Part shown: one piece after another, positions 54,273 through 63,067 of the stretch
Layout of the letters: each line of letters opens with the position of its first letter
How positions within the stretch are numbered: position 1 is the first letter of the stretch
Source: Candidatus Alistipes merdigallinarum
GTDB lineage: Bacteria; Bacteroidota; Bacteroidia; Bacteroidales; Rikenellaceae
DNA: 64,000 nucleotides
Assembly: GCA_019119305.1 (NCBI GenBank)
Contig: DWXH01000040.1
Coordinates: 142,156 to 206,155, forward strand
Direction of reading: 5' to 3'
Translations under genes and position numbers: made by a program
Notes under the pieces: generated by a model
Told to the model about the DNA's origin: nothing
The model's input: only the letters and a program-made list of their open reading frames with translations
The model's database searches: none

Positions 54273-55142
54273 TTATCGGTTTACATTCACTAATATCTCT
54301 TTTTTCTCCAACGCTCTCGCATACAAACTATCTTCATGCGAACGAATGATGCTCTCTTTACGCTGGTTAAACAACACACGCCGGATCACTTCGGTAACGC
54401 TCTCCAGCGGGGTATAATCGCCCGCCTTACGGACAGCCAATACACGAACATAATATTTAGAAGTATTCGCTTCAAATTCATGTATCTTTGAGGTCACAAG
54501 CAATTCGTCATTCTCTTGTGTCCGATCCGTGGGCAACTGCAACAGCAAAGTCGAAAAATCAGTCCATTGATTCAATTCGGTCAATTCAAAATCATTCTTC
54601 ACACACAACTCCGTCAAATCCTGCAGGCTCTCTTCTCGCGGACTGAGCAATAGTTCCTCTATCTTTTTTTGTTGTGGGTGGCGTTCGGGCATACGGACAA
54701 TACGGGCCTTAACCATCGTTTTGTCGAGGACAAAATCAGCCTTGTGCTCTTCGTAATATTGACGAATCTGATCCGCCGTAAATAGCGTATCGATATATTT
54801 GTCTACATAAAACTGGTCCACCTTATGTGTCAGCAACGAATTACGGTACTCTTGAACCAACCGGTCGATATCCTCCTGACTCTCCTCGAACATCTGTTCC
54901 GCTTCCGCAATTTTCAACTGTTTTTTGACCCATTGATCCACATACGATTCCAACAGTTTCAGGCTGTCTTCCGCACTGATCCCCGGAGTAAAGATCGTCG
55001 ACACGTCATACGAAAACAGTTTGACATCACCCACTTCCGCCAATACTTTGTTTTTGTTGTCGAAAAACGGATTAGGAAAACGCTGGCACGACACCATCGC
55101 CACCAATATTCCCCCAAGCACTATTTTCGAAAAAAGCTTCAT
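54273..55142 (-). CDS. SurA_N/PpiC-related lipoprotein
   Basis: A 289-residue lipoprotein, starting at MKLFSK (the Met at 55160 adds six residues), with a lipobox (VAMVSC). It has the SurA_N-like opening KVLAEVGDVKLFSYDVSTIF and helical segments around SLLTHKVDQFYVDKYIDTLF, then a region resembling a PpiC domain without an obvious active site. It looks like a chaperone partner or paralogue of SurA rather than an active isomerase. First gene of the operon with surA and the OstA-like gene, with a consensus promoter box upstream. Confidence 0.75.
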   Translation of the reverse strand: MKLFSKIVLGGILVAMVSCQRFPNPFFDNKNKVLAEVGDVKLFSYDVSTIFTPGISAEDSLKLLESYVDQWVKKQLKIAEAEQMFEESQEDIDRLVQEYRNSLLTHKVDQFYVDKYIDTLFTADQIRQYYEEHKADFVLDKTMVKARIVRMPERHPQQKKIEELLLSPREESLQDLTELCVKNDFELTELNQWTDFSTLLLQLPTDRTQENDELLVTSKIHEFEANTSKYYVRVLAVRKAGDYTPLESVTEVIRRVLFNQRKESIIRSHEDSLYARALEKKEILVNVNR

Positions 55143-55168
55143 ATCTATCCTTTCTGGCAATAAATATA

Positions 55169-55176
55169 CAAAGATA
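55169..55176 (-). promoter_or_regulatory. -7 box of the SurA operon
   Basis: Minus-strand TATCTTTG matches consensus exactly, 27 bases before the ATG at 55142. Confidence 0.6.
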
Positions 55177-55214
55177 CACGATTCTGACTAAACAACGATT
55201 TTTAGAGCCTTATA

Positions 55215-56096
55215 TTATGCCTTCCCGTCGCAACTTTCGTGATTTTCTCCATTCGGACTCGTTATCCCGACATCGGTTCCGACATCGACTGTCCGTTCGG
55301 CCCGATTCTTACGGATCCGGCGGACAACCGCAACATAAAACAGCACCAAAACGACCCATGCAATCGCGTACAGGATAAAATAGATTCGGCGATTATCGAT
55401 CATCTCCCACGTAAAGTTCATCTGTTCGCCGCCCAAAATCCACGAGAAATAGGAAACCGCATTATTGATCGCATGAATAACCATCACGACGACCAACGAA
55501 CGGCTGCAATAATAGACGAAGCCAAGCACCATTCCGACAAAAAAAGCATTGACCACCTGCTGGGGAATCCCGTGAACGATCCCAAAGACGGCCGAAGCGA
55601 CCAAAACGCCCCGCCAAGGCCCGTATTTACGGACCAATGAACCTTGAATAATCCCTCTGAAAAGTATCTCCTCCAGAACAGGCGCCGCCACGACTACCGT
55701 GAGCATCATCCATCCCCCCAGCTTCATTTGGGACTCGATCAGTTCGAGCCATCGGTCAGGGAAAAGCGATAGCACGGGTTCGATCAGAACCGTCGCGGCA
55801 AAAAGGGCTATCATCCCGAAAAAAATCCACGTCAGATCGACCTTCCATCCGGAGAAAAGAGCTTCACCGCCACGACTCCCCGTCCGCATCCATCTGACCC
55901 ATAGCGCATACGAAATCGTCGCCACAAAGGTCAATACATAGACGATCATTTGTACGCACCCTTGAGGCAATATCTCGAGACGGCTCAACGGTATTGACAA
56001 CCATCCGAAACACAACGACGACGCCACATAAATAGCGATAATCGCAACGATATCGCCCCACGTCGGATATGTTTTCGTCCGTGCCGGCTCCATCAC
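55215..56096 (-). CDS. CPBP-family intramembrane metalloprotease (Abi)
   Basis: A 293-residue membrane protein with about eight hydrophobic segments. The CPBP signatures are complete: [15 protein letters not shown] (EExxxR), [10 protein letters not shown] (FxxxH) and [12 protein letters not shown] (HxxxN). This family includes prenyl-CAAX-like and bacteriocin-immunity proteases; the substrate here is unknown. It overlaps the upstream argF gene by 4 bases (ATGA), so the two are translationally coupled, although their functions do not obviously connect. Confidence 0.9.
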   Translation of the reverse strand: MMEPARTKTYPTWGDIVAIIAIYVASSLCFGWLSIPLSRLEILPQGCVQMIVYVLTFVATISYALWVRWMRTGSRGGEALFSGWKVDLTWIFFGMIALFAATVLIEPVLSLFPDRWLELIESQMKLGGWMMLTVVVAAPVLEEILFRGIIQGSLVRKYGPWRGVLVASAVFGIVHGIPQQVVNAFFVGMVLGFVYYCSRSLVVVMVIHAINNAVSYFSWILGGEQMNFTWEMIDNRRIYFILYAIAWVVLVLFYVAVVRRIRKNRAERTVDVGTDVGITSPNGENHESCDGKA

Positions 56097-57109
56097 TCAA
56101 TATTTCCCAACGTAGCGACCATAACGGCTTTGATCGTATGGAGCCGGTTTTCGGCCTCATCAAATACGATCGACGCATCCGATTCGAATACCTCTTCGGT
56201 AACCTCCATCTCCGAAATGCCGTATTTATCGAATATCTCTTTACCCACCGTAGTCTCCAGATTGTGGAAAGCCGGCAAACAGTGCAAGAATTTCACGTCC
56301 GGATTCCCTGTTACCTCCATGACCCGACTGTTGACCTGATAGGGCTGCAACAGATCGATCCGGTCTTTCCACAGGTCGCTCGACTCGCCCATCGAAACCC
56401 ACACATCGGTATAGACGAAATCGCAACCTTTCACCCCTTCGGCAATATCGTCGGTCACCGTAATCTTCGCACCGCTTTTCTCCGCCAAGGCACGGCAAGT
56501 CGAAACCAATGTCTTGTCCGGTGCGCACTGCTGCGGTGAGATCGCACGGAAGTCCATTCCCATTTTTGCGGAGAGCACCATCAACGAGTTGGCCACATTG
56601 TTGTGCGCATCCCCGAGAAAACAGAATTTGATCTCCGACAACGGTTTCGCTATATGTTCTTTCATCGTCAGCGCATCGGCCAGCGCCTGGGTCGGGTGAA
56701 ATTCAGTGGTCAAGCCGTTCCAAACCGGAACCCCCGAATATTCGGCCAGCGTCCGCACCACATGTTGCCCGTACCCACGATATTCGATACCGTCATAAAT
56801 GCGGCCCAATACCCGAGCCGTATCCTTGAGCGACTCCTTTTTCCCCATCTGCGAACCGGTCGGACCCAGATAGGTCACACGTGCCCCCTGATCGTAAGCC
56901 GCAGTCTCGAACGAGCACCGCGTGCGTGTCGAATCCTTTTCGAACAACAGCACGATGTTCTTCCCTTCGAGCGTCTTTTTCTCTTTACCAATGTATTTGT
57001 CGGCTTTCAAACGGGCCGCGAGATCGAGCAGATAACCGATCTCCTCTGACGAAAAATCGAGTAACGTCAGCAGACTTCTCTTCTTTAAATCAATCATATC
57101 CGGTATCAC
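56093..57109 (-). CDS. argF: Ornithine carbamoyltransferase
   Basis: A 338-residue cytoplasmic enzyme that joins carbamoyl phosphate and ornithine to make citrulline. The motif [20 protein letters not shown] carries the carbamoyl-phosphate-binding STRTR set, [11 protein letters not shown] the HPTQ set, and [10 protein letters not shown] the HCLP catalytic Cys. The overall pattern resembles the E. coli-type enzyme, not the N-succinyl/N-acetylornithine transcarbamylases seen in many Bacteroidetes. The ATG at 57109 gives [10 protein letters not shown]; the Met at 57097 is a possible alternative start. Together with carB at 39 kb it uses the carbamoyl phosphate product. Regulation: a consensus -7 box lies about 80 bases upstream. 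Confidence 0.95.
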   Translation of the reverse strand: MIPDMIDLKKRSLLTLLDFSSEEIGYLLDLAARLKADKYIGKEKKTLEGKNIVLLFEKDSTRTRCSFETAAYDQGARVTYLGPTGSQMGKKESLKDTARVLGRIYDGIEYRGYGQHVVRTLAEYSGVPVWNGLTTEFHPTQALADALTMKEHIAKPLSEIKFCFLGDAHNNVANSLMVLSAKMGMDFRAISPQQCAPDKTLVSTCRALAEKSGAKITVTDDIAEGVKGCDFVYTDVWVSMGESSDLWKDRIDLLQPYQVNSRVMEVTGNPDVKFLHCLPAFHNLETTVGKEIFDKYGISEMEVTEEVFESDASIVFDEAENRLHTIKAVMVATLGNIE

Positions 57110-57420
57110 TTATACTATTCCAAAAATTCAAACGGTTTTTCTTTGCAGGTCATCGCTCTCTATTCGCTTGTCCCCATCCGAAAACCAGCCTCAAAGATAA
57201 AACTTTAATTTGGAAATCCCTATTTTCCCCACCGCTTCTCTGCATACTCCGCTCGTTTTCGATCGGTTACCTCTCCTCCCGAAAAAATGAGATCGGAGGA
57301 TTACCCCGACAAAGTTCCGGTTTTTTGATAAATTTTGCCTATCTTGCACCGGATTTACGACATGGAAAAACTTATGGATCGGACTCATCCACTCCGTAAT
57401 TCAGCTAATTAAAAAAAGAT
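57110..57420. other. Divergent intergenic region between argF and parA
   Basis: No gene is seen. A minus-strand TATCTTTG box at 57192-57199 serves argF. On the plus strand TATCTTG at about 57339-57345 is a near-match that could serve parA. No terminator hairpin and no parS-like palindrome (consensus TGTTTCACGTGAAACA) was noticed. Confidence 0.5.
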
Positions 57421-58188
57421 ATGGGAAAAATCGTATCGTTGGCCAACCAAAAAGGCGGTGTAGGCAAAACCACGACAGCCATCAACCTCGCCGCAAGCGT
57501 TGCGGTTCTGGGGAAAAAGGTGTTGCTGGTGGATGCAGACCCACAGGCCAACGCCACCTCCGGACTGGGGCTGGAGATCAACGGCAAAGGAATATACGAA
57601 TGCATCACCGGCGAAGCCGAACCGACCGATATCATCTGCAAATGCAAGGACGTCAAGAAACTGGATATCCTTCCGTCAAATATCAACTTAGTCGGGGCAG
57701 AAACCGAACTGCTCGAGATAGAGAATGGCCAGAAACGATTGAAAGCCCTTCTCGATCCGCTTAAATCGGTATACGATTTCATTTTCATCGACTGCTCGCC
57801 GTCACTCGGATTGGTTACCCTCAATGCTCTGGTCGCATCGGACAGCGTACTGATTCCCGTACAGTGCGAATATTTCGCTCTCGAAGGACTCGGCAAACTG
57901 CTAAACACCATCAAGATGACCCAATCGAAGCTCAATCCCTCGCTCGAAATCGAAGGCTTCCTGCTTACGATGTATGACTCGAGGCTCCGATTGGCCAACC
58001 AAGTCTCCAACGAGGTCAGAAAGCATTTCGGGGAACTCACGTTCCAGACGATTATCCAACGCAACATCCGGTTGAGCGAGGCTCCGAGTTTCGGGAAGCC
58101 GGCGTTGCTCTATGACGCCTCCTCCTCGGGAAGCATCAACTACCTGAACCTCGCCAAAGAGTTCATCAAAAAAAACAGAAACAAATAG
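57421..58188 (+). CDS. parA: ParA (Soj-type) chromosome-partition ATPase
   Basis: A 255-residue deviant Walker-type ATPase that moves the ParB-bound origin region. The N-terminus MGKIVSLANQKGGVGKTTTA carries the deviant Walker A with two lysines, VLLVDADPQANATSGLG is the Walker A' region, and FIFIDCSPSLGLVTLNAL the Walker B. No N-terminal DNA-binding HTH is present, so it is the chromosomal Soj type rather than plasmid P1-type. It heads an overlapping cluster with parB, DUF5683, mltD and mnmE. Confidence 0.95.
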   Translation: MGKIVSLANQKGGVGKTTTAINLAASVAVLGKKVLLVDADPQANATSGLGLEINGKGIYECITGEAEPTDIICKCKDVKKLDILPSNINLVGAETELLEIENGQKRLKALLDPLKSVYDFIFIDCSPSLGLVTLNALVASDSVLIPVQCEYFALEGLGKLLNTIKMTQSKLNPSLEIEGFLLTMYDSRLRLANQVSNEVRKHFGELTFQTIIQRNIRLSEAPSFGKPALLYDASSSGSINYLNLAKEFIKKNRNK

Positions 58189-58200
58189 TGCGACATAGCC

Positions 58201-59076
58201 ATGAATCCGAAGAATAAAGGTCTGGGGCGCGGACTGGGCGCCATTTTCGATATGGAGGGTACGGTCCTGCCCGAAAAGAGCAAAAGCAGGGCTTTCGAAG
58301 AGATCGAAATCGAACGCATACAACCCAATCCGAAACAACCCCGTAGCCACTTTGCAGAAGAGGCCCTCGACGAATTGGCCGAGTCTATCCGCACACTCGG
58401 AGTCATACAGCCGATTACCGTCAAGAGAGAGGAGGACGGAGCATATACCATCATCAGCGGAGAACGGCGATGGAGAGCCTCCCAAAAAGCCGGACTGACC
58501 GTCATTCCCGCATACATCCGAGAAGCGGATGACCAGACGCTGCTGGAGATGGCCATCGTCGAGAACATCCAGAGACAGGACCTCAACGCCATAGAGGTCG
58601 CCCTGAGTTTACAACGGCTGGTCGACGAGTGCCGCCTGACCCAAGACTCACTGGCCGAACGGGTCGGAAAAAAGCGGTCGACCGTGGCCAATTACATGCG
58701 CTTGCTCAAACTGCCTGTCGAGGTGCAGCTGGCTATCCGGGAAGAGATCATCTCGATGGGTCATGCCCGTGCACTGGCCGGAATCGAATCGCAAGAGCGC
58801 CAAATCGCCCTGCTGAAAAAAATCGTCAAAAAAGGGCTATCTGTCCGCCAGACCGAAGAGCTGGTGCGACAGGAAAACGCAAAACCCGAATCGAAAAACA
58901 ACGACGAAGAGTTTCCCGAAAGCTACACCCGTCTGGTTGAAGAGCTGGAACGGTTCTTCAATCAGAACATCAGCATTCGGAAAAACAATAAAGGAGGCGG
59001 GAAAATCGTTATCGGTTTCGAATCCGACGCCGACATAGAGGCTTTTATCGTTAAATTCAATGAGTTCGCCAAATAA
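58201..59076 (+). CDS. parB: ParB/Spo0J chromosome-partition DNA-binding protein
   Basis: A 291-residue CTP-dependent DNA-binding clamp. The N-terminal lysine/arginine-rich opening MNPKNKGLGRGLGAIF is typical. The CTP-binding domain contains QPRSHFAEEALDELAESI, GVIQPI and the GERRWRA box near residues 87-95. The HTH that reads parS is DSLAERVGKKRSTVANYMRLL near 150-170. The C-terminal dimerisation domain follows a charged linker (EEFPESYTRLVEELE). It lies 12 bases after parA and overlaps the DUF5683 gene by 17 bases. Confidence 0.95.
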   Translation: MNPKNKGLGRGLGAIFDMEGTVLPEKSKSRAFEEIEIERIQPNPKQPRSHFAEEALDELAESIRTLGVIQPITVKREEDGAYTIISGERRWRASQKAGLTVIPAYIREADDQTLLEMAIVENIQRQDLNAIEVALSLQRLVDECRLTQDSLAERVGKKRSTVANYMRLLKLPVEVQLAIREEIISMGHARALAGIESQERQIALLKKIVKKGLSVRQTEELVRQENAKPESKNNDEEFPESYTRLVEELERFFNQNISIRKNNKGGGKIVIGFESDADIEAFIVKFNEFAK

Positions 59077-60184
59077 GATAACGTTACGAACCAAATCTCC
59101 GTCGACGGCTTTCTCTTTAAAAACGGGAAGCCGGTGGATGTGGATTGCATTGCTTGTTTCGCTGTTGTGGATCGATGCTCGGGCCCAAGACCCGAATATC
59201 CGATACAAAGTCGAAGGCGGTATACGGACCAATACGACACCCGTATTACCCGACAGCCTGCAAAATGACTCCACAAAGATGCAGGCAGCTTCGATTACGG
59301 CTTTGCCAGACACAACCACCACGGCTCGCGAACGCCGCCGCATGCTCCGGCTCGAACGCGATACCGTAACCGTCCGATACAGCAAGCTGTTCCGCGACAC
59401 ACTGCCCATATCGCGTATCTGTGCAATTTCCGCTATCGCCCCGGGATTCGGACAGCTTTACAACAAACAGGCATGGAAAATCCCGATTCTTTACGGGACA
59501 GTCGGCACGTCTGCCTACTTTGCTTTTCAACAGAATCATAAATACAAAGATCTCAAACGGCAATACGACGCATTGAAACGCAACAATGCCACACAGGATG
59601 AACTCGACCCGATACAGGGCCAGATGATCCGCCACAACACAGCTCGGACATTGCTGTTCATCGGCGCCATCGGCTCCTACATCTACTTCATCGGAGACGC
59701 CGCACTCAATTACAAGGGTCCTGTCAATAACGTCAAAAAAGCGACGACCCTTTCGACCATTTGCCCCGGAGCAGGACAGATCTACAACAAAAGCTATTGG
59801 AAAGTCCCGATCGTTCTCGGCGGTATCGCCACGATGGGATACGTAATCAATTTCAATAACCGAGGCCTCGAACGTTTCAAACTCGCCTACGACCTGGTAA
59901 CGGATGGGGATCCGAACACCATCGATGAATTCAACGGCCGGTATACGGCCGACTACCTGAAGAAACTCCGGGACAATTACCGCCGGAATCGGGACCTTTG
60001 TATCATCATTACGGCTGGGCTTTATTTATTGAACATCATCGATGCCCACGTCGATGCCCACATGAAAGAGTATGACATCAGCGACGATCTGTCGATGAAC
60101 CTCGAACCGACAATGGTCAACATGTACACCATGCGAAGCGGAACAGTCAACGGCGTAGGCTTCGCATTTAAACTCGCATTCTGA
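59060..60184 (+). CDS. DUF5683 domain protein (predicted outer-membrane/periplasmic)
   Basis: A 374-residue protein of unknown function conserved next to ParB in Bacteroidetes. The signal sequence is internal (MWIALLVSLLWIDARAQ at about residues 27-43), so the ATG at 59138 may be the true start; the ATG at 59060 overlaps parB by 17 bases. The recurring pattern ISAIAPGFGQLYNKQAWKIPILY and STICPGAGQIYNKSYWKVPIVL is a duplicated PGxGQxYN-K-xWKxPI motif, the DUF5683 signature. Two or three hydrophobic segments follow. Nothing identifies an enzyme. Its stop overlaps the next start by one base. Confidence 0.85.
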   Translation: MSSPNKITLRTKSPSTAFSLKTGSRWMWIALLVSLLWIDARAQDPNIRYKVEGGIRTNTTPVLPDSLQNDSTKMQAASITALPDTTTTARERRRMLRLERDTVTVRYSKLFRDTLPISRICAISAIAPGFGQLYNKQAWKIPILYGTVGTSAYFAFQQNHKYKDLKRQYDALKRNNATQDELDPIQGQMIRHNTARTLLFIGAIGSYIYFIGDAALNYKGPVNNVKKATTLSTICPGAGQIYNKSYWKVPIVLGGIATMGYVINFNNRGLERFKLAYDLVTDGDPNTIDEFNGRYTADYLKKLRDNYRRNRDLCIIITAGLYLLNIIDAHVDAHMKEYDISDDLSMNLEPTMVNMYTMRSGTVNGVGFAFKLAF

Positions 60185-61431
60185 TGAACCGATCGATCTA
60201 CGTATTTTTACTTCTGTTTTGTCTCCCTCTCGCAGCCTTTCCGCAGGCCGACAGCAAGGAGACGCTGAACATACACACCTCCCCCGTAAAATACGACTCG
60301 ATCATTGCCAGCTGGAAAGCCAATAACCTCGTCGAAAGCACAGAACAATTCCTCGAAGACGAATACATCATCCTCGACACCTCACGCTATCTGCAAGCCG
60401 TATCGACGGTAAGCGACACGATATGTCGTGCCCGACTCCGGACCATTCCCTCCCCGATCCACCTCCCGTACAACGATATTGTCCGCAAACACATTGTCGC
60501 TTACACGACAACCCATAAATCGATTACACGCAGAATGCTCACTTACGGGAAATATTACTTCCCGATGATCGAACAGGAGCTGGACAAAAACGGTCTTCCC
60601 CTCGAGCTAAAAATCGTCCCCGTTATCGAATCTGCCCTCAACCCCACTGCCGTATCACGCAGAGGGGCTGTCGGATTGTGGCAATTCATGCTCCAGACCG
60701 GACGGCAATACGGGCTGGAAGTCACGTCGATGGTGGATAACCGTTGCGACCCGATACTCGCCACGGAAGCTGCCTGCAAGTATCTCAAAGACCTCTACGA
60801 CATCTATCACGACTGGACACTTGTCCTCGCCTCTTACAACTACGGGCCGGGCAATGTAAACCGGGCCATCCAGCGCGCAGGAGGCAATGCAAAGACCTTT
60901 TGGGACATCTACCCCTATCTGCCCCGTGAAACCCGCGACTACATCCCCGCATTTATAGCACTCACCTATCTTTACTATTACCATTGGGATTACGGAGTAG
61001 CAGCATACGAATCTCCACTGCCCTTGGCAGCCGATACGGTAATGGTCAATGCCCGACTCAATCTGAACATAGTCAGCGACTCCACAGGCATTCCGATAGA
61101 GCTGATCCGGCTGATGAACCCTCAATACAAAAGAGACGAGATTCCCGCCATGACCAAAAGCTATCCCTTGGTTTTGCCGCAGGAGGAAATTTCCCGATAC
61201 ATAGCGTGTGAAAAGGGGCTGATCGCCGCATCCTCTGCCGACACCCTCGCTTCCTCAACAAACGCGCAAGAAATTTCTCCCCCCGACCCGATCATCCATC
61301 GCGTAAAAAAAGGCGAAACATTGGGCGGAATCGCAAAAAAATATCATGTCAGTGTCGAACAACTGAAGCAATGGAACGGCCTTCGTAGCTCTATGATCCG
61401 AATCGGCCAATCCCTTAAAATCGTACGGTAA
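60184..61431 (+). CDS. mltD: Membrane-bound lytic murein transglycosylase D (MltD-like) with LysM
   Basis: A 415-residue secreted lytic transglycosylase that cuts peptidoglycan glycan strands. The signal peptide spans about residues 1-20. The SLT domain (about 130-270) has the catalytic Glu149 in KIVPVIESALNP, then GAVGLWQFM, the YLKDLYDIYHDWTLVLASYNYGPG segment and ETRDYIPAFIA. The C-terminal LysM (about 370-415, HRVKKGETLGGIAKKYHVSVEQLKQWNG) binds peptidoglycan; a possible degenerate LysM lies near 300-335. It shares single-base stop/start overlaps (TGATG, TAATG) with both neighbours, so translation is coupled. Confidence 0.92.
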   Translation: MNRSIYVFLLLFCLPLAAFPQADSKETLNIHTSPVKYDSIIASWKANNLVESTEQFLEDEYIILDTSRYLQAVSTVSDTICRARLRTIPSPIHLPYNDIVRKHIVAYTTTHKSITRRMLTYGKYYFPMIEQELDKNGLPLELKIVPVIESALNPTAVSRRGAVGLWQFMLQTGRQYGLEVTSMVDNRCDPILATEAACKYLKDLYDIYHDWTLVLASYNYGPGNVNRAIQRAGGNAKTFWDIYPYLPRETRDYIPAFIALTYLYYYHWDYGVAAYESPLPLAADTVMVNARLNLNIVSDSTGIPIELIRLMNPQYKRDEIPAMTKSYPLVLPQEEISRYIACEKGLIAASSADTLASSTNAQEISPPDPIIHRVKKGETLGGIAKKYHVSVEQLKQWNGLRSSMIRIGQSLKIVR

Positions 61432-62819
61432 TGAAATCTGAAAACGATACGATAGCTGCTCTCGCCACCGGTACAGGAGGTGCCATCGCTTTGATCCGTG
61501 TCAGCGGAAACGACTCGATTACGATTGGAGACCGTATCTTCCGTAACGCACAAGGCAAAACCCTTGCCGACACGAAAAGTTTTACGATCCGTTACGGAAC
61601 CATCTGCGACGGGGAACGGACAATCGACGAAGTGCTGATCTCTGTATTCCGTGCTCCACACTCCTATACGGGGGAAAACATGATCGAGATCTCGTGCCAC
61701 GCCTCACCATACATTTGTCAGGAGATTCTACGGTTGCTGAGTTTGTCGGGAGCCCGGGCTGCAACAGCCGGAGAGTTTACCCTGCGTGCTTTTTTGGCCG
61801 GTAAAGTCGATCTCTCTCAGGCCGAAGCCGTCGCCGATGTTATCGCTGCCGATAATCGAGCCGCACATACATTGGCCTTCCAACAAATGCGAGGCGGCTA
61901 TTCCGAAGAGTTTAAACTTTTAAGAGAACGCCTGATCGAATTGGTATCCTTGATCGAACTCGAACTGGATTTCAGTGAGGAGGAAGTAGAATTTGCCGAT
62001 CGCAAACAGCTGCACGAATTAATCGATGCCATCGAACAGCGCATTCAAAAATTAATCGACTCGTTCCGATTCGGGAATGTCTTAAAAACAGGAATTCCAG
62101 TAGCCATAGTCGGCGTCCCGAACGTCGGAAAATCGACCTTATTGAATGCACTATTGCAAGAAGACAAAGCTTTAGTCTCTGAAATTGCCGGAACAACCCG
62201 CGACGTCATAGAAGATACACTAACCCTCAACGGGATCAATTTTCGGTTTATCGATACCGCCGGAATTCGTCAGACAGAAGACCCTTTGGAGCACATGGGC
62301 ATCGAACGTACATTTGATCGGATCGGCAAAGCATCGATCATCCTGTTGATGACCGATGCACAAGAGAGTGCAGAAAAGATATACGCTCAATATTGTGCTG
62401 TTTCTTGCCGAGCCGATCAACGTCTTGCGTTGCTTTTAAACAAATGCGATTGTATTTCAGAACAAGAACTAACTCACAAACAAGCTACGCTATCGAGTCA
62501 AATATCCCATTCGATATTAACGCTTTCTGCCAAACGACAGAAAGGGTTGGAAAAGCTAATTTCGTTTTTATGCGAGGGATACGATAACGAAAAATTACAG
62601 GAAGAGGTTGTAGTGTTCAACAACCGACATCATGAGTTGTTGGTTCAAGCTCGTAGTGCTTTGTTACGAGCGAAAGAAGGATTGGCATCAGGTATATCCG
62701 GAGATTTTTTAGCCCAAGATCTCCGGGAAGTACTCCATTATATCGGCATGATAACCGGAGAAATTACAACAGATGACATTCTTGGCTCTATCTTTTCCAA
62801 ATTCTGCATCGGCAAGTAA
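61431..62819 (+). CDS. mnmE: tRNA modification GTPase MnmE
   Basis: A 462-residue tRNA-uridine modification enzyme that works with MnmG to add the carboxymethylaminomethyl group at wobble position 34. The N-terminal folate-binding domain spans about 1-118 (TIAALATGTGGAIALIRVSG). The helical domain holds the inserted G domain: G1 GVPNVGKS (228-235), G2 GTTRD, G3 DTAGIR and G4 NKCD, ending at the invariant C-terminal FCIGK (Cys459). The gene is complete. The 3' part, from about 62030 on, has visibly lower G+C and more A/T-ending codons than the 5' part. Its 3' end is an integration site used by known islands. Confidence 0.96.
   Translation: MKSENDTIAALATGTGGAIALIRVSGNDSITIGDRIFRNAQGKTLADTKSFTIRYGTICDGERTIDEVLISVFRAPHSYTGENMIEISCHASPYICQEILRLLSLSGARAATAGEFTLRAFLAGKVDLSQAEAVADVIAADNRAAHTLAFQQMRGGYSEEFKLLRERLIELVSLIELELDFSEEEVEFADRKQLHELIDAIEQRIQKLIDSFRFGNVLKTGIPVAIVGVPNVGKSTLLNALLQEDKALVSEIAGTTRDVIEDTLTLNGINFRFIDTAGIRQTEDPLEHMGIERTFDRIGKASIILLMTDAQESAEKIYAQYCAVSCRADQRLALLLNKCDCISEQELTHKQATLSSQISHSILTLSAKRQKGLEKLISFLCEGYDNEKLQEEVVVFNNRHHELLVQARSALLRAKEGLASGISGDFLAQDLREVLHYIGMITGEITTDDILGSIFSKFCIGK
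62802..62819 (+). other. Probable mobile-element attachment site at the 3' end of mnmE
   Basis: The last 18 bases of mnmE (TTCTGCATCGGCAAGTAA) encode the FCIGK-stop end. This is the same position where SGI1-type islands recombine with mnmE. Downstream sequence changes character at once and holds tandem repeats and an excisionase-like gene. The second copy of the core is outside the window, so this is inference. Confidence 0.5.
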
Positions 62820-62864
62820 ATATCTGATTATCAAATAGTTAAATTGATTATAATCGATTAATAT

Positions 62865-62889
62865 GGCGCTCTTTACGGGCGCCTTTTTT
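62865..62889 (+). terminator. Terminator after mnmE
   Basis: A short stem GGCGC (62865-62869) with GCGCC (62879-62883), 9-base loop, followed by six T. Typical of an intrinsic terminator; it could belong to the host gene or to the integrated element. Confidence 0.75.
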
Positions 62890-62900
62890 GTTGCACAAGT

Positions 62901-62959
62901 ATCGTTGATAATCGTTGCTAAGCCTTTTTACGCCATTTTTTGTACCTCCTGTGTACCTC
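62901..62959 (+). repeat. Short tandem repeats near the putative element end
   Basis: ATCGTTGATA and ATCGTTGCTA lie in tandem (62901-62920, 10-base period), and TGTACCTC is repeated at 62941-62948 and 62952-62959 (11-base period). A CCACGA / TCGTGG inverted pair follows (62961-62966, 62992-62997). Such groups are typical of integrase or excisionase arm-type binding sites. Confidence 0.6.
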
Positions 62960-63002
62960 ACCACGAAATCTGAGAATTTTTGTTGGCAAGGTCGTGGAAA
63001 AA

Positions 63003-63042
63003 TGAGACACTGTGAGACACAGTGATACGCAGAGATACAGTT
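63003..63042 (+). repeat. Four imperfect tandem 10-base repeats upstream of the HTH gene
   Basis: TGAGACACTG, TGAGACACAG, TGATACGCAG and AGATACAGTT are consecutive (63003-63042). They share a GA-Y-AC core with a 10-base period, one helical turn, and end 25 bases before the ATG of the next gene. Confidence 0.7.
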
Positions 63043-63067
63043 TTGGCGAAATTAAAAGATAAATGAA

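Noticed and set aside
57110..57420. parS site near parAB
   Set aside because: No 16-base palindrome resembling the parS consensus was found by eye here or within parAB; a computed search could still reveal a variant.
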